Below are positions 6,964 through 13,925 of a stretch of DNA of 14,745 nt, piece by piece. The notes under the pieces were generated by a model that saw only the letters and a list, made by a program, of their open reading frames with translations, made no database searches and had not been told where the DNA came from. The translations under genes and the position numbers were made by a program. The stretch spans positions 1 to 14,745 of the forward strand of contig JBFWLP010000079.1 of assembly GCA_050252075.1 (NCBI GenBank), read 5' to 3'. How positions within the stretch are numbered: the first letter of the stretch is position 1; the number at the start of each line of letters is the position of its first letter. The stretch comes from JAAYGT01 sp050252075. GTDB lineage: Bacteria; Pseudomonadota; Gammaproteobacteria; Burkholderiales; Burkholderiaceae_B.

Positions 6964-7269
6964 CTACCAGCTGGCTTTGGTCATACCGGGTACTTCACCG
7001 CGCATCGCCATTTCGCGAAGCTTGTGACGGGTGAGACCGAATTGGCTGAAAACACCGCGCGGACGGCCCGTGACCACGCAACGGTTGCGCTGGCGTGTCG
7101 GGTTGGCATTACGCGGTAGTTGTTGCAGTTTCAGACGGGCCTCATAGCGCTCTTCGTCGGACCGGGACTGGTCGTCGATGATTGCCTTGAGTTCAGCCCG
7201 CTTGGCTGCGAATTTTTCTACCAGCTTGGCGCGTTTGATATCGCGATTGATGAGTGAAAGTTTTGCCAC
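6964..7269 (-). CDS. rpsN: 30S ribosomal protein S14, zinc-free form (GTG start)
   Basis: A 101-residue S14 of the 30S head. It is the long C-minus type: it lacks the two CxxC pairs of the short zinc-binding form and carries only one cysteine (RNRCVVTGRPRG, 62-73). The C-terminal RHKLREMAMRGEVPGMTKASW block is typical. The GTG start is set by the conserved AKLSLINRD beginning, with an AAGGGG site 7 bases upstream that is fused to the rplE stop. An ATG 5 bases upstream is out of frame. Confidence 0.98.
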   Translation of the reverse strand: MAKLSLINRDIKRAKLVEKFAAKRAELKAIIDDQSRSDEERYEARLKLQQLPRNANPTRQRNRCVVTGRPRGVFSQFGLTRHKLREMAMRGEVPGMTKASW

Positions 7270-7280
7270 GTCATCGCCCC

Positions 7281-7820
7281 TTAATTGCGGAACGGGAAGC
7301 TGAAAGCGTTAAGCAACGCTTTGGCTTCGTCGTCGGTCTTGGCTGTGGTGGTGATACTGATGTTCATGCCACGGACAGCGTCGATTTTGTCGTATTCGAT
7401 TTCGGGGAAGATGATTTGCTCTTTCACCCCGATGTTGTAGTTGCCGCGGCCATCGAAGGCACGACCGGAAATACCACGGAAATCGCGTACACGGGGAAGC
7501 GCGACCGCAATCAGGCGATCGAGGAATTCGTACATACGGCGACCACGCAGCGTGACCATACAACCGATAGGATAGTTTTCACGGATTTTGAAACCGGCAA
7601 TTGCCTTGCGGGTCTTCGTGATTACGGGCTTCTGACCGGCAATTTTTGTGAGGTCGGATACCGCGTTCTCGATGACTTTCTTGTCGGCGACGGCTTCTGA
7701 AACACCCATGTTCAGGGTAATTTTTGTGATCCGCGGCACTTCCATGACGCTTTCGTAGCCAAATTTGGCCTGAAGGTCGGCAATGACCTTCTCTTGGTAA
7801 AACTGTTGTAAACGAGCCAT
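7281..7820 (-). CDS. rplE: 50S ribosomal protein L5
   Basis: A 179-residue L5, which binds 5S rRNA in the central protuberance and contacts P-site tRNA and the 30S head. Markers are MARLQQFYQEKVIADLQ, VPRITKITLNMGVSEA (28-43), GQKPVITKTRKAIAGFKIRE, RGRRMYEFLDRLI and the final LLNAFSFPFRN. The ATG lies 12 bases after the rplX stop and has an AAGGGG site fused to that stop. Normal spc position. Confidence 0.99.
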   Translation of the reverse strand: MARLQQFYQEKVIADLQAKFGYESVMEVPRITKITLNMGVSEAVADKKVIENAVSDLTKIAGQKPVITKTRKAIAGFKIRENYPIGCMVTLRGRRMYEFLDRLIAVALPRVRDFRGISGRAFDGRGNYNIGVKEQIIFPEIEYDKIDAVRGMNISITTTAKTDDEAKALLNAFSFPFRN

Positions 7821-7832
7821 GTTCTACGCCCC

Positions 7833-8153
7833 TTAAGCCTTAGCGCCAACGACTGCGCCGCTGGAACGGAATACACGGACGTTCACGCCATCAACTTCTT
7901 TCACACCCACACGATCGGCCTTGCCGGACTCGGGGTTGTAAATTGCCACATTCGAAATGTGGATAGGCATGGTTTTGTCGATAATGCCGCCCTGCGTGCC
8001 AGCCATCGGATTGGCCTTGACATGTTTCTTGACGACATTGATGCCCTCGACCAGCACGTGGTCGGCGTCAACACGCTTGAGCACGGTACCACGGCGCTTT
8101 TTGTCGCGACCGGTGAGCACAATGACTTCGTCGCCTTTACGGATTTTTTCCAT
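7833..8153 (-). CDS. rplX: 50S ribosomal protein L24
   Basis: A 106-residue L24, an assembly-initiating 23S rRNA binder near the exit tunnel. The KOW motif lies at the N-terminus (about 3-33: KIRKGDEVIVLTGRDKKRRG, then TVLKRV), followed by VEGINVVKKHVKANPM (36-51) and GIIDKTMPIHISNVAIYNP. The ATG follows the rplN stop by 11 bases, with an AAGGGG site overlapping that stop. Identification is clear. Confidence 0.99.
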   Translation of the reverse strand: MEKIRKGDEVIVLTGRDKKRRGTVLKRVDADHVLVEGINVVKKHVKANPMAGTQGGIIDKTMPIHISNVAIYNPESGKADRVGVKEVDGVNVRVFRSSGAVVGAKA

Positions 8154-8164
8154 TTCGTAGCCCC

Positions 8165-8533
8165 TTACAGCACTTCTGGAGCCAGAGATACGATCTTCAT
8201 GAACTTCTCTGTACGCAGTTCACGCGTGACAGGTCCGAAGATACGGGTACCGATGGGTTCCAATTTAGCATTGAGCAATACGGCAGCATTGCCACCGAAT
8301 TTGATCAGCGAACCGTCTTTGCGACGAACACCCTTGGCAGTACGAACTACCACGGCGTTGTAGATTTCGCCTTTTTTGACGCGTCCGCGAGGAGCCGCAT
8401 CTTTGACGCTCACCTTGATGATGTCGCCAATAGCGGCATAGCGGCGCTTCGAGCCGCCCAACACCTTAATGCACATGACAGAGCGTGCGCCAGTGTTGTC
8501 GGCCACGTCGAGCGTGGTCTGCATTTGGATCAT
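8165..8533 (-). CDS. rplN: 50S ribosomal protein L14
   Basis: A 122-residue L14, a beta-barrel protein at the 50S interface that forms bridges with 16S rRNA and contacts L19. Signatures are MIQMQTTLDVADNTGARSV (1-19), IGDIIKVSVKDAAPRGRVKKGE (35-56), the VVRTAKGVRRKDGS segment and the C-terminal MKIVSLAPEVL. The ATG is preceded by CAGGAA at 5-6 bases. It is the first gene of the spc operon, and here the upstream neighbour is not rpsQ but the divergent fad cassette. The gene therefore needs its own promoter; a candidate lies about 260 bases upstream. Confidence 0.99.
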   Translation of the reverse strand: MIQMQTTLDVADNTGARSVMCIKVLGGSKRRYAAIGDIIKVSVKDAAPRGRVKKGEIYNAVVVRTAKGVRRKDGSLIKFGGNAAVLLNAKLEPIGTRIFGPVTRELRTEKFMKIVSLAPEVL

Positions 8534-8563
8534 GATTTTTCCTGTTCCAACTTAGCCACAACC

Positions 8564-8586
8564 GCACTGCTAACCATTAACAGTGC
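8564..8586 (-). other. Hairpin in the rplN leader
   Basis: GCACTG and CAGTGC are perfect 6-bp arms. On the minus-strand RNA the stem continues with a T-G wobble and two A-T type pairs to 9 bp, closing the 5-base loop ATGGT. It ends 31 bases before the rplN start codon. No T run follows, so it is not an intrinsic terminator. Part of it can pair with an alternative partner at 8631-8639. Confidence 0.55.
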
Positions 8587-8631
8587 TCCGTAGCCAGTTT
8601 TGGTCCCGTCAGGCCCGACGCCGCTTTGCAC

Positions 8632-8670
8632 TACGGCACGCCGTATACACTTTGTGTAGCTTGTGTGTAC
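8632..8670. repeat. Cluster of adjacent dyads (possible operators or leader structure)
   Basis: Three inverted repeats are packed side by side. TACGGC-AC-GCCGTA (8632-8645) is a perfect 14-base dyad. TACAC-TTT-GTGTA (8646-8658) is a perfect 13-base dyad that directly follows it. GTATACAC (8643-8650) and GTGTGTAC (8663-8670) form an outer dyad with one mismatch. Such symmetry suits dimeric DNA-binding regulators or leader RNA folding. The sequence does not identify the binder. Confidence 0.45.
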
Positions 8671-8704
8671 CGTGCGCCGCGGGCGAACCGAAACCGAACC
8701 CTGG

Positions 8705-8733
8705 GTTGAAATCTTGCGAGTTAAATCTTGCTA
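8705..8733. repeat. Tandem 14-15 bp repeat
   Basis: GTTGAAATCTTGCGA (8705-8719) is followed immediately by GTTAAATCTTGCTA (8720-8733), two copies differing by one inserted base and one substitution. The next bases, GTTGCC, begin like a third copy but diverge. The repeat lies in the proposed spc leader and upstream of the fad cassette. Head-to-tail sites of helical-turn-like spacing could be an operator; that is inference. Confidence 0.5.
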
Positions 8734-8795
8734 GTTGCCTAACTTTTCCAGACTAGCTTTACGCGTAACTGAACATATAAGTAGGCAAGTCTTGA

Positions 8796-8824
8796 ACTAT
8801 AACTTATTTTTTTCACAAACACAA
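8796..8824 (-). promoter_or_regulatory. Candidate sigma-70 promoter of the spc operon
   Basis: On the minus strand TTGTGT (8824-8819) and TATAGT (8801-8796) are separated by exactly 17 bases of A-rich sequence. The -10 matches the consensus in 5 of 6 positions; the -35 matches 3 of 6. Transcription would start near 8789 and give rplN a leader of about 255 bases containing the hairpins and repeats described. It is the best match I found on this strand, but it is a read-by-eye call. Confidence 0.4.
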
Positions 8825-8899
8825 CAACTTTTGCCTGCAAGCGGGCCCGTGTTGCTTTCCCCCCTTTCCCGCCGGCGCACTTTCTTCCCTTTTGGTGAC

Positions 8900-8928
8900 T
8901 TCTGTTCAGCCGCCGGTCAGGCTATGAT
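8900..8928 (+). promoter_or_regulatory. Candidate promoter of the fad cassette
   Basis: TATGAT (8923-8928) matches the -10 consensus in 5 of 6 positions. A poor -35, TTCTGT (8900-8905), lies 17 bases upstream. Transcription would begin near 8935, giving a leader of about 42 bases. The weak -35 suggests that an activator may be needed, or that the real promoter is elsewhere in the region. Confidence 0.3.
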
Positions 8929-8976
8929 GGTTCACAACGCCTTGGCGTCCTGTTGTTCACCCACCAAGGAATTGCT

Positions 8977-10266
8977 ATGCGGTCTACACCGGTTTACGTT
9001 GTCGATGGTGCTCGCAGCCCCTTTCTGCGCGCGCGCAATGCGCCCGGCCCCTTCAGTGCCGCCGACCTGGCCACACAGGTTGGACGCGGTTTACTGTTGC
9101 GTCAGCCGTTTGCACCGTCGGCGGTCAACGAAGTGATTCTGGGGTGCGCAGCACCCGCACCCAACGAATCCAATATTGCCCGCGTTGTTGCCTTGCGACT
9201 GGGTTGCGGCCATAGCGTACCGGCCTGGACAGTCATGCGCAATTGCGCCTCGGGCATGCAGGCACTCGATTCCGCCGTCATGTCTATCCGCAGCGGCCGC
9301 AGCCAGCTCGTTCTGGCCGGCGGGGTCGATGCCTTGTCAAGGGCTCCGGTACTTTTTCAGCCGGCCACGGTTGCATGGCTGGCCGAGCTGGCCGCCGGCC
9401 GCTCCCTGGCCCGGAAGTTTCGTACCGCCCTGAAGTTCCGGCCGCGCCTGTTAAAACCGGTGATCGGTTTGCTGCAAGGCCTGACCGACCCTGTTGTGAA
9501 CCTGAGCATGGGTCAGACGGCCGAGAATCTTGCACAGCAGTTTGGTATCACCCGCCAGGCAATGGATGGCTACGCCTTGCGCAGCCACCAGCGTGCCGTG
9601 GCGGCCGATTTTTCCGGCCCCCCGCCGGAAATTCTTCCCCTTGTCGACGACACGGGCCGGCAATACACCCACGATGACGGTATTCGCTCCGATACATCAA
9701 TGGAACGCCTGGCCCGACTGAAAGCCGTCTTCGATCCGCCCTTTGGGCAAATAACCGCCGGCAACAGCTCCCAGGTCAGCGACGGCGCAGCGCTTTTGTT
9801 GCTGGCGTCTCCCCAGGCGATCAAGCAGCATGGGCTGGATCCCCTGGCCGAAATCGTGGATACCCAGTGGTCCGGGCTGGATCCCGCAGTCATGGGGCTT
9901 GGGCCCGTGTATGCGTCCACGCAGCTTCTGGCCCGGCACAATCTGTCACTCGACGCTCCCGATCTCTGGGAACTGAACGAGGCTTTTGCCGCCCAGGTGC
10001 TGGCATGCCTGGCGGCCTGGGGCGACGAAACGTGGTGCCTGGAACATCTGGGCGTTGTACCCGATGGTACTGTTGCACAAGACGCATTGAATGTTGACGG
10101 CGGTGCCATTGCCCTGGGGCACCCCGTGGGCGCCACCGGAGCGCGCCTGATGCTGCATCTTGTCCATGCGCTGCGGGCACAAGGCAAAACGCTGGGCGTC
10201 GCTACATTATGCATAGGGGGTGGGCAAGGCGGGGCCATGCTTGTCCGCCTGCCGGAGGCCTTATGA
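8977..10266 (+). CDS. Acetyl-CoA acyltransferase (FadI-type thiolase, beta subunit of fatty-acid oxidation complex)
   Basis: A 429-residue degradative thiolase that cleaves 3-ketoacyl-CoA to acetyl-CoA and a shortened acyl-CoA. The nucleophile is Cys90 in NCASGMQA (89-96). The second site has NEAFAAQ (334-340), His382 in GHPVGATGAR (381-390) and Cys412 in CIGGGQGGA. An insertion-like stretch at about 125-176, rich in Leu, Arg and Lys, resembles the loop of FadI/HADHB beta subunits rather than FadA, hence a partner of the next gene is expected. The ATG at 8977 has AAGGA 6 bases upstream; an in-frame TTG at 8953 is upstream of that site and rejected. It overlaps the next gene by four bases (ATGA). 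All catalytic residues are present. Exact chain-length preference cannot be read from sequence. Confidence 0.93.
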   Translation: MRSTPVYVVDGARSPFLRARNAPGPFSAADLATQVGRGLLLRQPFAPSAVNEVILGCAAPAPNESNIARVVALRLGCGHSVPAWTVMRNCASGMQALDSAVMSIRSGRSQLVLAGGVDALSRAPVLFQPATVAWLAELAAGRSLARKFRTALKFRPRLLKPVIGLLQGLTDPVVNLSMGQTAENLAQQFGITRQAMDGYALRSHQRAVAADFSGPPPEILPLVDDTGRQYTHDDGIRSDTSMERLARLKAVFDPPFGQITAGNSSQVSDGAALLLLASPQAIKQHGLDPLAEIVDTQWSGLDPAVMGLGPVYASTQLLARHNLSLDAPDLWELNEAFAAQVLACLAAWGDETWCLEHLGVVPDGTVAQDALNVDGGAIALGHPVGATGARLMLHLVHALRAQGKTLGVATLCIGGGQGGAMLVRLPEAL

Positions 10267-12206
10267 GCACGAACGGTTTAAGCGCCATTCACCATTTTCA
10301 CATTGACACCGACGCCGACGGCATTGCGTGGCTGACGTTCCGCGATACCCATTCGGCGGTGAACCGGTTGCACACAGAAGCGCTGGATGAACTTGAGACC
10401 GTTCTTGGCGTTCTGGAGCGCGAGACGCCACGCGGTGTGGTCATACAGTCAGGGCACCCCGGGTACTTCATCGCCGGTGCAAACGTGCCTGAGTTTGCCT
10501 CCATCCTGGCGTCGGGCAACGCCCAGGCCGTAATAGAAAAAGGGTTACGGCTTTTCGACCGCCTGGATCAACTGCCCTGCCCCACCGTCGCCCTTGTGCA
10601 CGGCCGTTGTCTTGGCGGCGGCCTGGAACTGGCCCTCGCCTGCCGCATCATCATTGCCACCGACGACCCCGCTACCCGATTTGCCCTTCCCGAGGTATTG
10701 CTGGGCATACTTCCGGGTTGGGGCGGCATGCACCGGCTGCCGCGGCGGATCGGTGCCCCCGCCGCCCTGGATCTTATGTTGTCGGGCCGATCCGTGTCGG
10801 CACAACAGGCCGGCAGGCTGGGGCTGTGTGATGCCGTTACTGCGCAGCGCGTGGCCCGGCTCGCCGCCACGCAGGCAGTGCTTGATCCGGCCCGCCTTGC
10901 ACCCCGACGCGCACGGGGGCCGGGCGCCTGGCTCAACCATCCGTCACTGAAGCCCTTGCTCGTGCAGGTCGTGCGCCGCAAGATCAACCAGCAAGATCCT
11001 TACGGCCATTATCCGGCACCCCGGCAGATCCTGGATTTCTGGCGCCGGCATGACGGTCATCCGCTGGCGGACCCCCCGGCCTTGAACCGCTTGCTTGCCC
11101 ACGCCACCACCCGGAATCTGCTGCGGGTGTTTGAACTGCAGGAGCGCCTGAAGTCTCTGGGCAGAACGGCGCCTGCGGGGCAGGTTATCCGTCATGTTCA
11201 CGTGGTGGGTGCTGGCGTCATGGGTGGCGACATCGCTGCCTGGTGCGCACTCAAGGGGTTGCGCGTAACCTTGCAAGATGCCGGCGTGGAGCAGATCGGA
11301 CACGCGCTCGGCCGCGCCCGTGCGCTCTATGCGCGCAAGCTTAAAACGGCCCCTGCCATTCAGGCGGCCTGGGACAGGCTTGTTCCCGATCCCCACGGGC
11401 ACGGCGTCGGCCGTGCCGACCTGGTCATCGAAGCCATCAGCGAGAATATCGACGCCAAGCAAGCGCTGTACGCGGCACTGGAACCCCGACTGGCGCCTCA
11501 TGCACTGCTGGCAACAAACACCTCCAGCCTGACGCTGGATGACTTGTCCCGTTCGCTGGCACAGCCCGAACGCCTCATCGGCCTGCATTTTTTCAACCCC
11601 GTGGCCCGCATGCCGCTGGTTGAAGTGGTTACGGGGGCTCACACCCCGGCATCCACCCACGCTGCAGCCCTGCGATTTGTACATCAGATCGGCAAGCTCC
11701 CGCTGCCCGTGCGCAGCGTTCCCGGATTTCTCGTGAACGCTGCGCTGGCGCCCTATATGCTCGAGGCTATGCGCTGCCTTGACGAGGGCAATCCGCGCGA
11801 CACCATTGATGAATCCTTGCGAGCCTTCGGTATGCCCATGGGGCCGCTGGAACTGGTGGACATCGTGGGTCTGGACGTTGCCCGGGCGGTGGGCCGCCAG
11901 CTGGCATCGGAATCATCATTGCCCCGTTGCCTGGAAAGCGCCCTGGCAAAGGGCCACTTAGGCCGCAAATCAGGCCAGGGATTCTATCGCTGGAACAAAG
12001 GCCGGCCCGACAAGCAGCGGCGTCGCCCCGCACCCGTCCCCCTATTGGCCCAGCGCATCCTGGCGCCGCTGGTACAAGCCGTCCGGGCTGCCGTAAGCAA
12101 CGGGGTGGTTGGCGATCCCGATCTTGCCGACGCGGGCCTGATCTTTGGTGCCGGCTTCGCCCCATTCCGGGGAGGGCCCTTGCATGACGACAACCCAAGG
12201 AAGTGA
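10263..12206 (+). CDS. FadB-like bifunctional enoyl-CoA hydratase / 3-hydroxyacyl-CoA dehydrogenase
   Basis: A 647-residue fusion that hydrates trans-2-enoyl-CoA and oxidises the L-3-hydroxyacyl-CoA with NAD. The crotonase domain (about 10-200) has GGGLE (E122) and LPEV (E144), matching the catalytic glutamates E119 and E139 of E. coli FadB, and the oxyanion segment FIAGAN. The Rossmann fold begins at about 312 with GAGVMGGDIA (316-325). The dehydrogenase site has NTSS (419-422), His442 in HFFNPV and Glu454 in PLVEV. The first C-terminal domain starts about 487 (PGFLVN). The chain stops soon after FAPFRGGP (632-639), about 40 residues before E. coli FadB would end, and the remaining sequence is not encoded in another frame. 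The ATG overlapping the thiolase stop follows GGAGG by 4 bases. It forms an operon with the thiolase and fadD. FadJ is an alternative name. Confidence 0.93.
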   Translation: MSTNGLSAIHHFHIDTDADGIAWLTFRDTHSAVNRLHTEALDELETVLGVLERETPRGVVIQSGHPGYFIAGANVPEFASILASGNAQAVIEKGLRLFDRLDQLPCPTVALVHGRCLGGGLELALACRIIIATDDPATRFALPEVLLGILPGWGGMHRLPRRIGAPAALDLMLSGRSVSAQQAGRLGLCDAVTAQRVARLAATQAVLDPARLAPRRARGPGAWLNHPSLKPLLVQVVRRKINQQDPYGHYPAPRQILDFWRRHDGHPLADPPALNRLLAHATTRNLLRVFELQERLKSLGRTAPAGQVIRHVHVVGAGVMGGDIAAWCALKGLRVTLQDAGVEQIGHALGRARALYARKLKTAPAIQAAWDRLVPDPHGHGVGRADLVIEAISENIDAKQALYAALEPRLAPHALLATNTSSLTLDDLSRSLAQPERLIGLHFFNPVARMPLVEVVTGAHTPASTHAAALRFVHQIGKLPLPVRSVPGFLVNAALAPYMLEAMRCLDEGNPRDTIDESLRAFGMPMGPLELVDIVGLDVARAVGRQLASESSLPRCLESALAKGHLGRKSGQGFYRWNKGRPDKQRRRPAPVPLLAQRILAPLVQAVRAAVSNGVVGDPDLADAGLIFGAGFAPFRGGPLHDDNPRK

Positions 12207-12207
12207 T

Positions 12208-13902
12208 ATGGAACGTCCGTGGCTACGCAGTTACCCCGAAGGTATTCCACCGACTATCGACGACGCGCTGAATGCCTTCAGCAGCCTGCCTGACCTCGTC
12301 GGGCAAATGTGCACACGCTATGCCGACAAACCTGCCTACGTCAGCTTCGACGTCAGCCTTAGCTACCGCCGGCTCTGGCAGCAATCGCAAGCGTTTGCCG
12401 GGTGGCTGCAGGAAAAGGGCATTCAACCGGGCGACCGCGTTGCACTGATGATGCCCAACCTGCTGCAATATCCGGTGTGCCTGTTCGGCACGCTGGCTGC
12501 CGGCGCCGTGGTGGTGAACGTGAATCCGCTGTACACCGCCGGGGAACTGGCGCATCAGCTGAAAGACTCCGGCGCCCGCGTGATCGTCGTGGCCGAGCCG
12601 TTCGCCCACACCGTTCAGGCGGCGCTGCCCATGGCGTCTGTTGAGTTCGTTGTGGTAACGGGCATCGGCGATATGCTCGGGCCGGTGAAGGGGCGGCTGG
12701 TGAACTGGGTAGTACGATCCATCAAGCGGCAGATACCGGCCTACGACCTGCCACGGGCCATTGCATTTCCGTCCACCCTGCACACCGCACATCCGAGTCG
12801 TTTTACGCCGCCCACCATCACACCGTTGCAGCTGGCCTTCCTGCAATACACCGGGGGCACCACCGGCAAACCGAAAGGGGTCATGTTGACCCATCGCAAC
12901 ATTCTGGCCAACCTGTGCCAGGCGCACGCCTGGATCAACCCGTGGCTGCACGAGGGCAAGGAACGCGTCATCACGGCGCTGCCGCTTTACCATATCTTCG
13001 CCCTTACCGCGAACTGCCTGACCTTTCTGCGGCTTGGCGCCACCAACGTGCTGGTGGTGAATCCCCGCGATCTACCCGCCTTTGTGAAAGTGCTGAAGAA
13101 GTATCCTCCCACGGCGATCACCGGCGTGAACACCTTGTTCAATGCGTTGTTGAACGCAAAGGGCATCAACCAGGTTGATTTTTCCGGGCTCAAAGTCAGC
13201 CTGGGGGGAGGCATGGCCGTTCAGCCTGCCGTTGCCAAACGCTGGAAAGCCCTGACCGGTTGCGCCATTGCCCAGGCCTACGGCCTGACCGAAACATCCC
13301 CCGCCGTTGCCATCAATCTGCTGGACGGCTCTGAGTTCAATGGATCGGTCGGCTTGCCGATACCCTCTACCGATATTGCCATTCGCGACCACACCGGGCA
13401 AGACCTGCCAGTGGGCCAGGCCGGTGAAGTGTGCATCAACGGGCCGCAGGTTACTCCGGGCTATTGGCAAGGCGATGCCCGCAAAGAAGGGTTGTTCGAA
13501 CCCGACGGTTTCCTGCGTTCCGGCGATATCGGCAAACTGGACGAGCGCGGATTCCTTTACCTGCTCGATCGCAAGAAGGACATGATCATTGTGTCCGGAT
13601 TCAATGTGTATCCGAACGAGGTCGAGGCTGTCGCCACCGAGCACCCCGATATCCACGAAGCGGCGGCCATCGGCGTGCCCGATGCGCATTCCGGCGAGGC
13701 CGTACTGCTGTATGTGATCAGCACCAACCCGTCACTGACCGAGCACGACGTCATTGCGCACTGCCGCCAGGCATTGACAGGATACAAAGTTCCCCGCCAC
13801 GTGGTATTTTGCGACGACCTGCCTCGCAGCAATGTGGGCAAGGTGCTGCGCAAGGAACTACGCAAAAGCTACCTGCAGGCCCATCCGCAGCCGCCCGATT
13901 AG
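12208..13902 (+). CDS. fadD: Long-chain fatty acid--CoA ligase FadD
   Basis: A 564-residue AMP-forming ligase that activates fatty acids to acyl-CoA, usually membrane-associated and coupled to uptake. Motifs in order are the P-loop YTGGTTGKPKG (214-224), ALPLYHIFAL (257-266), YGLTET (358-363), the SGD (438-440) of the adenylate-forming core within a fatty-acid-ligase signature ending LDRKKDM, SGFNVYPNE (463-471) and the C-terminal catalytic lysine K545 in SNVGKVLRKEL. The beginning MERPWLRSYP parallels E. coli FadD (561 residues). The start at 12208 has AAGGA 6 bases upstream, inside the end of the previous gene, and lies 1 base after its stop. In-frame ATGs further upstream lack a site. It is the last gene of the cassette and ends just before a strong terminator. 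Confidence 0.97.
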   Translation: MERPWLRSYPEGIPPTIDDALNAFSSLPDLVGQMCTRYADKPAYVSFDVSLSYRRLWQQSQAFAGWLQEKGIQPGDRVALMMPNLLQYPVCLFGTLAAGAVVVNVNPLYTAGELAHQLKDSGARVIVVAEPFAHTVQAALPMASVEFVVVTGIGDMLGPVKGRLVNWVVRSIKRQIPAYDLPRAIAFPSTLHTAHPSRFTPPTITPLQLAFLQYTGGTTGKPKGVMLTHRNILANLCQAHAWINPWLHEGKERVITALPLYHIFALTANCLTFLRLGATNVLVVNPRDLPAFVKVLKKYPPTAITGVNTLFNALLNAKGINQVDFSGLKVSLGGGMAVQPAVAKRWKALTGCAIAQAYGLTETSPAVAINLLDGSEFNGSVGLPIPSTDIAIRDHTGQDLPVGQAGEVCINGPQVTPGYWQGDARKEGLFEPDGFLRSGDIGKLDERGFLYLLDRKKDMIIVSGFNVYPNEVEAVATEHPDIHEAAAIGVPDAHSGEAVLLYVISTNPSLTEHDVIAHCRQALTGYKVPRHVVFCDDLPRSNVGKVLRKELRKSYLQAHPQPPD

Positions 13903-13925
13903 CCAACCGCCCGGCACGCACAATG

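Larger units (their letters stand above)
8534..8976. promoter_or_regulatory. Divergent control region between spc operon and fad cassette
   Basis: 443 bases without a supportable gene separate rplN (minus) from the thiolase gene (plus). In order it holds a hairpin next to rplN, a cluster of small dyads, a tandem repeat, an AT-rich block with a minus-strand promoter candidate, a homopyrimidine tract, and a plus-strand promoter candidate close to the thiolase start. Two outward transcription units must start in or near it, because nothing else lies upstream of either. Confidence 0.7.

Noticed and set aside
7821..7880. S8 autoregulatory target at the rplX-rplE junction
   Set aside because: The 12-base junction is too short to judge, and I could not recognise the helix-21-like fold by eye.
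8900..8940. FadR-type operator near the fad promoter
   Set aside because: CCGGTCAGG partly resembles the E. coli FadR site but lacks the symmetric second half.
8953..8976. Upstream TTG start for the thiolase
   Set aside because: It would place the AAGGA site inside the gene; the ATG at 8977 has ideal spacing and gives the typical thiolase N-terminus.
10209..10262. Upstream ATG for the FadB-like protein, inside the thiolase gene
   Set aside because: The added 18 residues are unlike the family, and the ATG at 10263 has GGAGG and the classic ATGA overlap.
12145..12207. Upstream in-frame starts for fadD (12145 or 12184)
   Set aside because: MERPWLRSYP at 12208 matches the FadD start and has AAGGA 6 bases upstream; earlier starts lack a site.
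10944..12993. Minus-strand frames of 246 and 256 codons opposite the FadB-like and fadD genes
   Set aside because: Both oppose genes with intact catalytic motifs; the GC-rich codon pattern creates long antisense frames by chance.
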